Assembly (NCBI GenBank): GCA_025526915.1 | Contig: JAHLKH010000074.1 | Location: 1-64,000 of the forward strand | DNA: 64,000 nt | Direction: 5' to 3' | DNA from: Entophlyctis helioformis | Taxonomy: Eukaryota > Chytridiomycota > Chytridiomycetes > Chytridiales > Chytriomycetaceae | Shown here: positions 36,681 through 48,079 of the stretch, one piece after another | How the letters are laid out: every line of letters starts with the position of its first letter | How positions within the stretch are numbered: position 1 is the stretch's first letter | Position numbers and translations under genes: made by a program | The notes under the pieces: model-generated | The model's input: only the letters and a program-made list of their open reading frames with translations | What the model was told of the DNA's origin: nothing | Database searches by the model: none

Positions 36681-37950
36681 CTGCGGTCTTGCGGGACGTC
36701 GTGGCCAGGCTCTACGACCTCCAGCTGGAGCAGCAGCAGCTCGAGCAGACGATCGGCGACCTGCTTGTATCCATCGACCAGCTCGAAGCCACACTTCGAC
36801 GGCGCAAACTCACCCATCGTTTGTGCAACACCAGTCGCGGCTGCAGCACCAGCACCACCGACCTCGCCAACCGTTCCATCTGCACCGGCCCCAGCCATAT
36901 GCAGCCTCAACCGCTCTGCATGCAGCAGCTGCCTGACCAGCCCGTCCGCAGCCCCGGCCGCTCTGGCCCTGGCAGCACGCCTGGCCTGACGCCGCGGCAT
37001 CAGCAGCATCGTTCTCCCGTTCCGACCGCCACTGCTCTGGCCTCGCCTCAGCAGCACCGACCGACCCAGCAGCCTCTGGCACCGGCCAGCCCGGCCAGCA
37101 GGGTCGAGCACCCGTCCGTCCCGTCACCGTCTGTCCCGCTCTGCAGCCCAGTCGCCAGTCCTGCAGGCTCGCCCATCCAGCCGCCTGCAGCGCGCGCCGA
37201 TTGGCCAACGCGATCTGATTGGTCAACGCGTGCCAATCGGTCAGCAGCAGCTGATTGGTCGGCACCAACCGATTGGTCAGCCGCGTCTGATTAGTCGGCA
37301 TCAGCCGATCCATCGCCGATGCCAATCGATCTGCCATCTGCACCAGCAACAACAGCCGCTCTGCCCAGCCTCTCGACTGAGCAGCACCAAGCCGACATCG
37401 CCGCACCTGCCCTTGCCAAGAAGCTGCACTGCCTGTCGACACACTCGCCCTCGCACCCGTCTCAACTGTCTGCAACGCTCCATCTGCCTCACCCGTCTCC
37501 CGAGCCGCCAACTGAACCGACTGAGCTGCACCAACTGCAGCCAGAACAACAACCGCCGTCTGCTTACCCGTCTGATCTGCCCTTGCAGATGCTGCAGACC
37601 CAGCCGCGTCAGCAATCGCAGCCTCTCAACCGCTCAACCGACACTGCCTGCACTTGGCCGGCTACCAACTCAGCAGCGTCAACTACTGTCACCGCAACTG
37701 ATCGACGTGGGCCAGATACATGTCTATGCTCTGCCCACCACCTGTCTGGATCGCCATTGCATGGGATTGGCCTGTTGGCTCGCGCCATCCTGTCTGTTCT
37801 TCTGGATTCAGCTGCTCCAACGCGACCACCACCAGAGCCGCCAGATCCGCCAGATCTGCCTCCACAGTCGCATTGGATGCCTGCTGGTCTTTGTCACAGC
37901 AGCCACCTGGCTGCCATGTGAGAGAACAGAAGGGTGGTCTGATGGTTGAG
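36681..37950 (+). other. Coiled-coil plus Pro/Gln-rich open sequence
   Basis: The plus strand first encodes a Leu/Gln-rich heptad stretch (LYDLQLEQQQLEQTIGDLL, about 36712-36770) and then Pro/Gln/Ser-rich sequence in two overlapping frames (36605-37294 and 37230-37949). No start codon context, splice sites or known domain make a firm gene. It could be a remnant of a retroelement gag or of a regulatory protein. An array of ATTGG (inverted CCAAT) motifs occupies about 37198-37290. Confidence 0.35.
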
Positions 37951-37982
37951 CATGTCATGAAGAGCAAATGTTGTTCAAAGAG

Positions 37983-38108
37983 GAGATGTGAAAGCAGCAG
38001 ATCTGTGTCTGTACCATTGTGACAGTCCGTGCATGGGACTGTGTTCCCTGTGTGCATGCGCGGACTGTCATGATGGTACAGACACAGATCTGCTGCTTTC
38101 ACATCTCT
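37983..38108. repeat. Long near-perfect inverted repeat (hairpin)
   Basis: Arms of about 54 nt at about 37983-38035 and 38054-38108 pair almost fully (both contain GCAGCAGATCTGTGTCTGTA or its complement), leaving a loop of under 20 nt. A few mismatches lie near the ACCATTGTGAC part. It is not within a supported gene. Confidence 0.8.
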
Positions 38109-38341
38109 TCATTAAACCAAAATTGTTCATCAACATGCAGCAAGTCACGTGTCTGTTCACGTGACGCGTCTTCCATAAGAATTTGTTGAATTGAATATAC
38201 TGTCGGTCTACCAGAACTGCTTCGGCATTGTCAGTGGCATGCTTGCACATGTGCATCGTCTACTGGTGGTGCATGCAGGCCGCTGACTCGCTGGTACCGC
38301 ATGATATGCTGGCCACAAAGGCGTGACCATTCTTCTTAGAA

Positions 38342-39974
38342 ATGAGGCGTCTCCTGAGGCAGGCTGCATTGGTGCTGATGGCCAGCTTGGTAACGCTGGC
38401 CCTTCTGCTCGTGGCCACAGACAGCAACAACACTATCATCGAGGCAAGCAGTGGCATGCTGGACGACATCAGCAGCAGCTTTGTGCAGTCCAAGAGCAAC
38501 CTTCTGCCTGAAAACGAGACCAGCCGCTCGCCTGAACTCAAGGAGGCTCGAGCAGCCTACTCGCTCAAAACCGGCCGTCTGCCGCCACCAAACTACGACG
38601 GCTGGTACAGCCGTGCTGTTGCCAAACAGTGCTTCATCCATGAGTACGACCAGATATTCGACGACCTGGCACCTTTCTACCAGCTTGGGTCCGCCGAGTA
38701 TCGCAGACGCTTGGAGGTCATCAACGCTCGGCCGGATCACATGTTTACTGTCAACATTGTCAACGGCAAGACTCGTGCTGGCCAGTCTGGTGTTTTATGG
38801 AAGAAGATGATCGCCAAGGCAAGCCTGCTGGAAAGCCTGCTGGCATGCATGTCTGATCAGCAGTGCGGTGCAGTGTGGTCGGCTGACACTCGCTCTCTCT
38901 TGGCAATCGCAGGTTGTTGCCAACGTTCCAACGACCAAGGTGTTTCTAAACGGACTGGATGAGCCGCGGATCCTCTTCAACATGGATGCCAACACAAGCA
39001 TTCCTGCCGAGGCTGCTGTCACTCCAAAGGATGCCGACTGGCTCACACTGCCACGCGGCGAGCACCAAGCGTTTGTTGCAAAGCAATGCCTGGTGCACAA
39101 CCCAAAGAAGCCCAACGACACCTCAATGGCAAGCATGGCTTCCTGATCGAGCCAGACCTGTGGTCCTACTCTACGTAAGTCGCATGTGCAGTACGCCTTG
39201 GACCTGTCCTGACACGTTTCCTCGACAGACATCTGCTGCCTGTGCTCTCGCAGACGCGCATCACGCCATGCTTTGCCGACATCCTTGTCCCATCAACGTA
39301 CTACTACCCAGTGGGAGCACCCGACATATCCAAGTTGCCTTCCTGGACGGAGCGCCAGTCCAAACTGTATTGGCGCGGATCGACAACCGGCGGCCATGCC
39401 ACCAACGGCAACTGGCGCGAGTTTCACCGCCACCGCCTGATTATGATGACCAAAGACCAACCAGCGCTGTTCGATGTGGCATTCACCAAAATCACGCAGT
39501 GCGATCCAAAGGACTGTAAAGATATCGCCAAGGAGATACCGATATCCCCGCCATCGCCGTTCACGGATGTCTACAAGTACAAATACGTGCTTGACATTGT
39601 AAGAGGGCGGCTGCATGTTAATGCCTTCCTCTTCCACAGACTGACGTGGCTGTGGTGTTGCGGATGGGCAGGACGGCAACTCATTCAGCGGTCGCTATCT
39701 CAAGCTGCTGACGAGCGGCGCACTCGTGTTCAAGATGACCATCTTCAGCGAGTTCTTTGATCGGTGGCTTGTGCCGTACAAGCACTACATCCCAGTGCAG
39801 CCCGACCTGAGCGACCTCGAGGAGAAGGTGCTGTGGGCAAAGGAGAACGACGCTCTCGCGCAGCAGATTGCACGCGACGGCCGCGAGTTTGTGCTGCGGC
39901 ACATTAACGAGGAACAGACCGAGTGTTACCTGGAGCTGCTTCTGCTCGAGCTGGCTCGACTGGGCTCTGATTAG
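38342..39974 (+). CDS. GT90 (CAP10/rumi-like) glycosyltransferase, one frame break
   Basis: Four exons: 38342-38818, 38913-39174, 39229-39598, 39672-39974. Anchor at about residues 8-25. The family patterns are clear: RILFNMD, KLYWRGSTTGG, NWREFHRHRL, and DGNSFSGRYLKLLTSGALVFKM, the nucleotide-sugar site. Intron 1 has a GC donor (AAG|GCAAGC), fixed by phase and by the protein match. Within exon 2, near 39126, the frame must shift by one missing base between NDT and GKHGFLIEPD; no splice site is there. GT90 enzymes add xylose or glucose in the secretory pathway (e.g. cryptococcal capsule CAP10). Functional only if the break is an assembly error. Confidence 0.78.
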
Positions 39975-39984
39975 TCGCAAGACG

Positions 39985-40183
39985 TCAATCGAATAACATG
40001 TGATTGATATGATGAGATCCCATGTGCAGCTGCGAAAAAGAATCGCCTTGTGAGTGTGTACTCATTCATAGAAGAGCATCATCAGAGCAGGGCGGCATAC
40101 CTGGCAAGCCTGTAAGTGTGTAGACCACTGCATGGCTTGCCAGGCGGCGAGATGAGTGGCAATGATCGGCGCCACTCATTACA
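39985..40183 (-). repeat. Candidate 3' LTR start with polypurine tract
   Basis: On the minus strand, AAGGGGGGC at about 40184-40192 (a polypurine tract) is directly followed by TGTAATGAG, a typical Ty3/gypsy LTR start, 3' of the integrase/chromodomain. The end of the LTR is not clear because no second LTR is present for comparison; it may end at a CA near 40003. Confidence 0.4.
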
Positions 40184-43100
40184 GCCCCCCTTGACGAGAG
40201 ATCCCAGTGTCATGGTTCCTCAGCACAAGAGAGAGAGGCAGCATGAGCATTACCAAGCCGAACGCCTGCAATACGATTGCTACAACGCAGGGCAACAGAG
40301 GCGTTGCAATCCACTGGAACAGGCACCGGCGAGTCGGTTGAGGTGTGGGTGGTCGGGCATCCAATAAAGCAGCCAAGTCCTGGTCCAGCAGATCAGGTGC
40401 AGTCTCGCGCAGCTCAGCCTCTGAGCGGTACTCGTTGTGTGTGGTCCGTAACCGAGGTACGAGACCACAAAGGAGCGGTGGCCGTTGCGAGCGACCTTGT
40501 GTCCCACAATCGCGTCAATCTCCCATTCAGCTGCTGCAGGGTCATCAGCAAAGGCGACTGCAGGCGGCTGAACAGGCAGTGGCCGGCCAGGGAAAGCGGC
40601 TGCCGGATCGCGGTACGGCTTCAGCAGACGGACGTGGAACCACGGATGCAGACGCTGCATGGTCGGATGCAGAGCCAGCTTGCAGTTGAGACCATCCAGT
40701 GCGGCATTGACCTCTGTGATCGGGAATGGACCCAACCAGTTGGGCAGGAACGCATTGGGGCGATGCGTGTCGGTGGGCCACACAATGCTGGCGGCTTGCA
40801 GCATGACCATGTCGCCGACAGCGTAGGCGGGAGCATCTCGGCGGTGGCGATCGGCGTTGCGCTTCTGTCGTTCTTGAGCCTTGGTCAGGTTGGCTGTGGC
40901 ATCCACGCGAGCCTTGTCAATGGCAACGAGCAGGTCGCGGACAGCAGGCGGCGACGATGCTGCAGGTTCGTGTGGCAGCGTGCGAGGCTCGAGACCAAAG
41001 GCGAGGAAGTACGGAGCATAGCCGGTCGATGCACTTGGTGCAGAGTTGAGGGCGTGGACAGCCGCATCCAGCATGTGCTCCCAGTTGCTGCCGCGGTGGT
41101 TGGCGTACTTGGACAGCAGGTCCTTGAGCGTGCGGATGGTGCGTTCGGACTGGCCGTCGGTCTCCTGGTGGCGGGCCGTTGCCATGACCTGCTCAATGTC
41201 CAGCGCCGCACAGAGCGCCGTCCAGAAGGCAGACAGGAACCGAGCGTCGCGGTCCGACACGATGGACGACGGCAGGCCGTGGCCAGCAAGCACCATCGGT
41301 TGAGGAACAGCGCGGCAAGTCCTCGGCAGTCGCATCGCGTCGCGTCGGCACGCACTTGACAAGCTTTGTCAGGCGATCCACAACCACAAACAGAGCGTCG
41401 TTGCCCTCGTCCGGCATGGGCAGCAAGGCAATGTCGCAGGCCACAGACTGGAAGCGGTCGGCAGGGATGGGCAGCGGGTGCAGCAGACCGGCAGGAGCCT
41501 GTGTCGACGAGTTGAACCGCTGGCAGGCGTCGCACGAGCCCACAAAGCGGCCGACCGACGCAGCCATGTCCGGCCAGTAGTAGTGCGCACGCAGACGGCG
41601 AGCAGTGCGGCTTGTCCCTGGTGGCCAGCATGAGGCGGCTCGTGGGCCAAGGTGAGCAGGTCGGTGCGCACTTGACCCTCTGGGATCTACATGCGGCCCT
41701 CGTGGAACCACAGGCCGTCGACCAGCTCGAGCTTGGCGGCCAACTGACGCTCGTGTGCAGCAGCATCAGCAGGATCAGCCTTCCAGCGAGCGACGTTGAG
41801 CAGGAACGGGTCGGCAGCCAGCAGCGGACGGATGCGAGCAGCGATGCCAGAGGTGACCGTCGTCAGGCAGACACATCCACCTCGAGCGGCAGCGGGCACA
41901 GTGCGGAGCAACAGTCACATGGCGCGACAGCATGTCAGCCAGGTGGTTCTCACCGCCCTGGATGTACTGGACCCGCATCAAACTCCTGCAGCTCCATGAT
42001 CCAGCGAGCCTGGCGGTACGACAGCTTGGGCTGCGTCGAGATCCAGCGCAGCGATGCATGGTCGGTGTGGATGGTGAAGTGCACGCTGAGCAAGTAGTGC
42101 CGGTACTTGTCGCAGGTGTCCACGATCGCCAGCATCTCGCGCTCGTGGGTCGGGTAGTTGCGTTCCGCATCGTTGAGCTTGCGCGAGTAGAACGAGACCG
42201 GATGGATCTTGGCCGTGCCATCTGCCTCGACATGCTTCTGGCCAATCCAGCCACCAATGGCAAACTCGGATGCGTCCGTGTACACGTGCGTCTCCAGCGA
42301 CGGGTCAAAGTACTTGAGCACCGGAGCGTTCGTGATGGCGTCCAGAATAAAGTCCACAATGGCCCACTTGGCCTCGTCCATCACAAAGGGCACGTCCTTG
42401 CGCAGCATGTCCGTGAGCGGCACACAGATGTCGGCGTAGTCTTTGATGAAATCCTTGACCCACACGACTTGCCCAATGAAGCGCCGCAGATCGCCAACAG
42501 ACCCAATGATTGGCCGAGTCTTCAGTGCCAGCCGATGCTTGTCCTGGATTGAGTAGCCATCACCCAGCAACAGATGACTGCAGAACTCGAGCAGCGACGA
42601 GAAGAACTCGCACTTGGACATCTTCAGGCGGAGCGATTCGGCGCGCAGACGACGGAACACTTCCTCCAGGTGCAGCAGGTGGTCTGCATTGGTCTCCGAG
42701 TAGATCAGGATGTCGTCCATGTAGGCGACAACGCAGACGTCCAGCAGGTCGTGGAAGATGCGGTTCATCATGGCGTTGAAGGTGGCAGGAGCGTTGCAGA
42801 GCCCAAAAGGCATCACCTTGAACTCGTAGTGGCCGTAGCGAGTCACAAACGCCGTCTTGGGGATGTCGTCCTCATGGATGCGGATGTTGTAGTAGCCGTC
42901 ACGCAGATCGACCGACGACATGAACGGCTTGCCCGCGACGCGGTCAATGAGCGACTGGATACTGGGCATCGACGCGCGATCCTTGACCGTGATGTTGTTC
43001 AGCCCACGATAGTCGATGCACAGACGCAGACCGCCGTCCTTCTTCTTGGCGATCACGATACCCGCGGCAAATGGCGACACCGAGCCACGGATCATGTCGC

Positions 43101-43958
43101 GCGCAGCGAGGTCGTCCAGGAACGCCTTGACAGCATCCTGGTGCTCAGTCGGCAGCTCGCGCAGGGCGGCGCGGCGGCGGCTTGGAACCAGGCACCAGCT
43201 TGATACGATGATCCTCAGGCCGCGACGGCGGCAGGTTGCCCGGTTGGAAGAGGTCCTGGAACTGGATCAACAGCGGATGGACAACCTCCGGCTGCGTGTC
43301 CAGGCTCAGATGGTCGAGTGGATCCGCCTCGTCAATCGCCGCCATGGCCGCGTCGGTTGCCGTATCTTCGTCCCCGTAGCGGTCAGGGCCATGATCTCGA
43401 CATATGATGACTCGTCCGCATGGAAATCCTCGTAGCTGACGAACTCAATGCCGTGCTGCGCAGCAATGGCCTCAAGGGACATCGGAGCATGGTCGCAGGG
43501 TGGTTCTGGTGCTGGTTCGGGGTGTCGGGTCAAGTGTAGGTGCCGCTGAGGGGTGCAGATGCCATACAAAATCGCGCCCCATGGCCTTGTGGTGGAATGC
43601 AAACGAGCGGTCGGCCATATCGCCCTTGGTGATCACCACCTCAGCAAACCACGGCGTACCCAGGATCACATCGGTGCTGATGTCTGCGACAAAGAACTGC
43701 AGCTGCTGCGCGTATTCCCCAACCGCGAGCGCAATGGTCACCGCTTCCGCAACGCGATGGCACTCCTGGTTGGCATACTCGACCGTGAACGGCTCAATGG
43801 AGCAGGTCTGTGCACCAATCCGACGCGCGAAACTGCGCGACATCACCATACCAGATGCGCCAGTGTCCAGCAGGGCCACGCACGGGAACCCATCTGCTGT
43901 TGCCATGACGTGCGATCGGAAAAGCGAGCGGACTTGTGGCATGGGTTTAGACAAGCAT
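40003..43958 (-). mobile_element. Truncated Ty3/gypsy chromovirus
   Basis: Minus-strand pol in broken frames. In order: aspartic protease (LLDTGASGMVMS, about 43866), reverse transcriptase (CIDYRGLNN, FMSSVDLRDGYYNI, VVAYMDDILIYSE, about 43090-42500), RNase H (HVYTDASEFAIGG, SRKLNDAERNYPTHERE, about 42300-42050), zinc-binding HYYWPDM...CDACQRF (about 41585-41520), integrase core (SDRDARFLSAFW, TDGQSER), and a chromodomain-like end (EWEIDAIVGHKV, about 40525). Frames are interrupted near 43.35, 43.15, 41.96 and 41.3 kb. Gag and the 5' LTR are missing: the element is cut at about 43958 by the spacer repeat. Non-autonomous as it stands. Confidence 0.9.
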
Positions 43959-44686
43959 TGGCATCGACTGCGACAATGGCCGTACATGTCTCAGTGTCAC
44001 GCATCGCCTGCTCAGACGGCTCCACATCAGCGATGATGGGCCGAGAGTGGATGCAAGGACGACTGCGACGCTTGCCAGCAGCCAACACTGCACTTGCATG
44101 GTTGATGTGATCATCACACAACAATCACTGCCAGCGAACCATCCATCTCAGTCGGAGTCTGGCAGAGTGTCGGCCATGGACAGACAACAAGAAAAGCATT
44201 GATTGGCTGGCTGGTGAGTCAACTCATCGTCGGAGTTTGAGTGAGATTGCCACTCGTGGTTGGACGGCCAGTCTGGCATCCATCGACTGTGCTGCCAGTC
44301 GCAGGCGTGCGAGTCGCAGACGTGTGTGTGTGTGGTAGTGGTGTGAGCAGGCAGGCGATCCAAGCATTGGCTGCATGTGCATGCGCTGACTGCAAGGAGT
44401 GCCAATGACGGCATCCGATCAGTCGCAATGGAGCAGATTGTTGAGCAGTTGCTGTGAGTGCATGTGCAGTGCCATCCGAGTGACTGCTTGGTGCAGCAGC
44501 AGCATGGAGAGCAGTCTGGAGAGCAGCCTGGAGAGCAGCCAGACGACAGAGCAAGGTAGCAGAGCAGTTGCATTGCGTGCGATGGGTTCATTGGGGGGGA
44601 ATGATATGTACGGATGCTCATGAGCGGTTGTGATGGGCGAGACAGACAGAGTGACAGACTGACTGACGGACAGACAGACGGCATGC
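43959..44686 (-). repeat. Five-copy spacer repeat, copy 4, truncated
   Basis: Lacks the CCAAT-box end present in the other copies; it is joined to the chromovirus protease region at about 43958. The other end runs normally into the beta-lactamase-fold gene copy 3. Confidence 0.8.
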
Positions 44687-45492
44687 TTAGCCCCACTTCA
44701 TCTCGCCGAGCACGACCTTGGCGCCAATGTCGAGGGCAACCTCCATGCCGGCATTCGGGTACAGCGCTCTCATGGCGGCGTTGAGCTCGGCGCTGGTGGC
44801 TGCCTTGGCGCGCTCCGCCTCGAACGCAACCAGGTAATCGCGCGTGTACCGCACGGCATCCACGCCGACGGCCGCGTCGGGCTTCATGTGGCCCGGCACA
44901 ACGACCTTGGGTCCCTGTGCGAGGATACCGTCGAGGATGCCGACCCACACGGCGCGCTGCTCGGGAGTGGGGTGTCGGCCACCCACACATGCACGCCAGA
45001 GAACACCAGCACGCCGCCCACGATGGCGCCGAGGCTCGGCACAGACAGGTAGCGACGGTTGGGGATCGACACGCTGACAATGTCGATGGTCTCGCCGTCG
45101 ACGGTCAGCGACGTGCCGTCAAAGGCCGTCGGGATCACCACGTCGGCGAGCGTCTGCGGGCCGTTGGTCTTGAGCTGCGGACCCCACACGTCGAGCTTCT
45201 TCTGCACGCTGGCGTTGATGGCGGCGATGGTGGCCGACGCCGCAAGCACCTTGGCGTTGGGGAACAGCGTCTTGATGGGCAGCAGGCTGAAGTAGTAGTC
45301 CGGGTCGCTCTGGCTGATGTAGATGGTCGTGAGCGTCTTGCCACTGGCCGTGATGGCGTCGGCGACCGCCTTGCCGTCGCTGAGCGTGAAGCCGCCGTCG
45401 ATGAGCACGGCCTCGGTCGGGCCGGTGAGGAGGACCGGCGCGCGGAAGAAGCCGTTGGGACCGGCGGGGAACGACTGCAGCGTGATGGTCAT
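44687..45492 (-). pseudogene. Metallo-beta-lactamase-fold gene copy 3, frameshifted
   Basis: 806 nt against 807 in the intact copies. One base is missing at about 44968-44973 (GAGTGGGGTGTC where copy 2 has GAGTGGGAGTGTC), which shifts the frame after VWVADTP and removes the C-terminal third including VVPGHM. The rest of the gene is as well conserved as in intact copies, so the break is recent or an assembly error. Confidence 0.75.
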
Positions 45493-45589
45493 TGCTGGTT
45501 GTGGGATTGTGTGGTTGTTGGGTGGATTGCAGGTGGTGGTTGGCTGTGGAGAGCGGTGGTTTGGAGCAGAGCAGGCAACCGGGCAGCCG

Positions 45590-45597
45590 CTTTTATA
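45590..45597 (-). promoter_or_regulatory. TATA box of beta-lactamase-fold copy 3
   Basis: TATAAAAG on the minus strand, conserved in place although the gene is frameshifted. Confidence 0.5.
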
Positions 45598-45991
45598 TCG
45601 CGGTGTCTGCAGTGTCTGTGCCACCAAATCCGTTTTGCCGACACGCACGCAGCCGATTGGCCACAGCAGCCGGCTGGCTGGTGGCTGGCTGGTTGGTTGG
45701 TTGGTCACAGCAGCCGGTTGGTTGGATGCGAGCAAGTGTCTGCCGTGAGCGGCCACCAGCCACGCAACGCAACAGCCGCTGTGTGGCTGCCGGCTGGCTG
45801 CACGATCCGCAGCACGAGCAGCAGCAGCAGTCACCGGCTGGATGTCCGCATGCCTGTCCATGGATCAGCGAACCTCTTGCTGGCGATCATCTCTGCCAAC
45901 GGCTGCTTGACCATTGCCGCCTGTTCCAAGCTGCTCATCAAAGACGCTGATCTCCAAGACCCACCTGCCAGCTTGACAGACAGCCTGACAG

Positions 45992-46135
45992 ACCAGCTCG
46001 CGGAATCACGCCGCCCAGCACAAGCAGCTGCGTGGCGGTGTGCAGTTCATGGACGCCATCCCGCGTGCGGCGTCTGGCAAGATCCTGCGCCGTGTGCTCC
46101 GCGACAAACTTGCCACTGCCTCTGCCCAACAGTGA
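45992..46135 (+). pseudogene. C-terminal fragment of an AMP-binding (acyl-CoA synthetase) enzyme, left copy
   Basis: About 47 codons up to a TGA read HKQLRGGVQFMDAIPRAASGKILRRVLRD, the hallmark of the AMP-binding_C domain of 4-coumarate-CoA ligase/acyl-CoA synthetases; the Lys of SGKILRR is the catalytic lysine of the family. A CTGACAG just upstream could be the old splice acceptor. Nothing of the large N-terminal domain is present in the window, so this is a stranded last exon. The same fragment lies inverted at 59965-60108. Confidence 0.75.
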
Positions 46136-46331
46136 TGCTGATCGACGATGACCATGACAGCCAAGGCCACTGCTGTTCCCCATCACACCCGCAATGCCAA
46201 GCTTGGTTGTTTCGAGTGCCAGACCGTTTATTCTCATTGGCAATCGTTGCAATACACTAAATGTGGAAGGGGGGTGATGATAGTATGTAGAAGGTAACAG
46301 ACCGATCAAGCCAGGTAATATGCTCGATCGC

Positions 46332-48009
46332 TTAGTTGGCCTGCTTGGCAGCAAACTCAACGTCGGACTTCTTGGCACCGGTAGAGCCAAAGAGCTCGTC
46401 CATCTCCTCGAGCGACTTGCCCATGGTCTCGGGAACGAAGACGTAGACAAAGAGCGCCATGAGCATGCCGGTCGAGCCGAAGATGAGGTAGACGAGGAAG
46501 TCGACCTTGGCAATGATCTTGGGGGTGATCTTGGCAATGACGGCGTTCCACGACCAGTTGGAGATGGTCGACACACCGGTGCCCTTGGCGCGGACACGGA
46601 GCGGGAAGATCTCGGACTGGTACACCCACACAACGGGACCCCAGGTGGAGGCGAAGAAGAAGAAGAAGAAGTACACCGAGAAGATGGCGAGCCACGCGAG
46701 GGCGGGGGTGGTCTTGGACAGACCGACCCACAGGCACACCGAGAAGTGCGAGAGACCCATGCCGACACCACCAAAGAGCAGCAGCTTGCGACGGCCGATG
46801 CGCTCAATGAGGTACATGCCCGGGAACGTGGCGACAAAGTTGATAAAGTTGGACGCGAGCGGGAACGTGAGGCGGGCCTGGCGCTCGTCGATGCCCATGC
46901 GCTCGAACAGGTTGGACTGGTAGTACAGGATGACGTTGATACCGGTCCACTGCTGGAAGAACTGGAGCATGATGCCGAGGAACACGCGGTTGATGATGCC
47001 GGGACGCATGAGCTCGGGCCACGAGGCGGTGCCGACCTGGCGCTCGAGCTCGACGGCAGACTTGATCTCGCGGTACTCCTCCTGCACGGCCGCAGACGCA
47101 ACGTCGAGCGAGCGCAGCTTGGCAAGGACGGCAATGGCCTCGGTGTCGCGGTCGCGGTTGGCGAGCCAGCGGGGCGAGTAAGGCATGAAGACCATGATGA
47201 TCATGAGGATGACACCGGGGATCATCTGCACACCGAGGGCCGCACGCCACTCAATGTCGCCCTTGCCCTCGGCGGTCAGGATGATGATCGAGTTGATGAC
47301 CGAGGCGACAAAGATGCCGATGGTGATCATGAGCTGGTAGACCGTGATGAGGCGGCCACGGATGGCAGTCGGCGCAGTCTCGGAGATGTACAGCGGCACG
47401 GACATGGACATGATGCCGACACCAAAGCCGGCAACCAGGCGGCCGGCGTACAGGAACGGGACGTTGGTGGCAATGCACTGGAAGACGGAGCCGAGCGTGA
47501 AGAAGAAGCCACCAACGAGAATCGACCACTTGCGGCCAAGACCGTCGGCCATCATCGACGCGAGGAGAGCACCGAGAGCGCAGCCAATGAGGAAGGTGAA
47601 CGTGATCCAGCCGGTGACGTCCTCGGCGTAGCCCGTGCAGGCGGCGGGGTAGTTGTCGGGCGTGCACTCGGCCCAGGCGCCCTTGTCGTTGAGGAACTTG
47701 TAGCCAAAGTAGCTGGCGAACGACGTCATGGACAGAACCTGACTGTTGGTGGTGGCAGGTTGCGTGGAGGCGAGAGGACGGACAGATCGTGTGCACAGCG
47801 AGTGGGCACAGCGAGTGGGCAGGCAGTGTCAGTGACTGGCAATGGCAGACAGTCGCTGAATCACGCAGGCGGCACAGCGAATGGCAGAGCGAGTGGCAGC
47901 GTTCAAGAGCATGACGTGCGTACCCAATGACACCGATCTCGTAACCAAAGAGCAGACCGCCGACACCGGCGGCGAAAGCAACGACGAAACTGTACGTGTT
48001 GGTCGCCAT
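46332..48009 (-). CDS. MFS sugar transporter, left-arm copy
   Basis: Two exons: 48009-47924 and 47742-46332; 498 aa, typical of the hexose transporter family, with about 12 hydrophobic segments. Landmarks: GYEIGVIG in helix 1, RLVAGFGVGIMSMSVPLYISE, SPRWLANR, QQWTGINVILYY, RIGRRKLLL and PETMGKSLEEMDELF near the C-terminus. Plasma-membrane proton-coupled hexose uptake is the family role. The 181-nt intron starts GTACGC and ends CAACAG. The protein appears identical to the right-arm copy, so duplication is very recent or arms are homogenised. Confidence 0.95.
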
Positions 48010-48072
48010 TGAGCTGGTTGTTGAGCTGCTGTGACTGACTGGAGAGCACGACAGGGCGGGATGCCGGGCTGG

Positions 48073-48079
48073 CTTTATA
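48073..48079 (-). promoter_or_regulatory. TATA box of transporter, left copy
   Basis: TATAAAG on the minus strand about 64 nt upstream of the ATG; mirrored in the right arm. Confidence 0.6.

Noticed and set aside
46320..47930. 536-codon open frame antisense to the left transporter (and 58170-59780 antisense to the right)
   Set aside because: It mirrors the codon bias of the transporter, is rich in Asp/Gly/His/Arg without a domain, runs across its intron, and is expected by composition in GC-rich genes.
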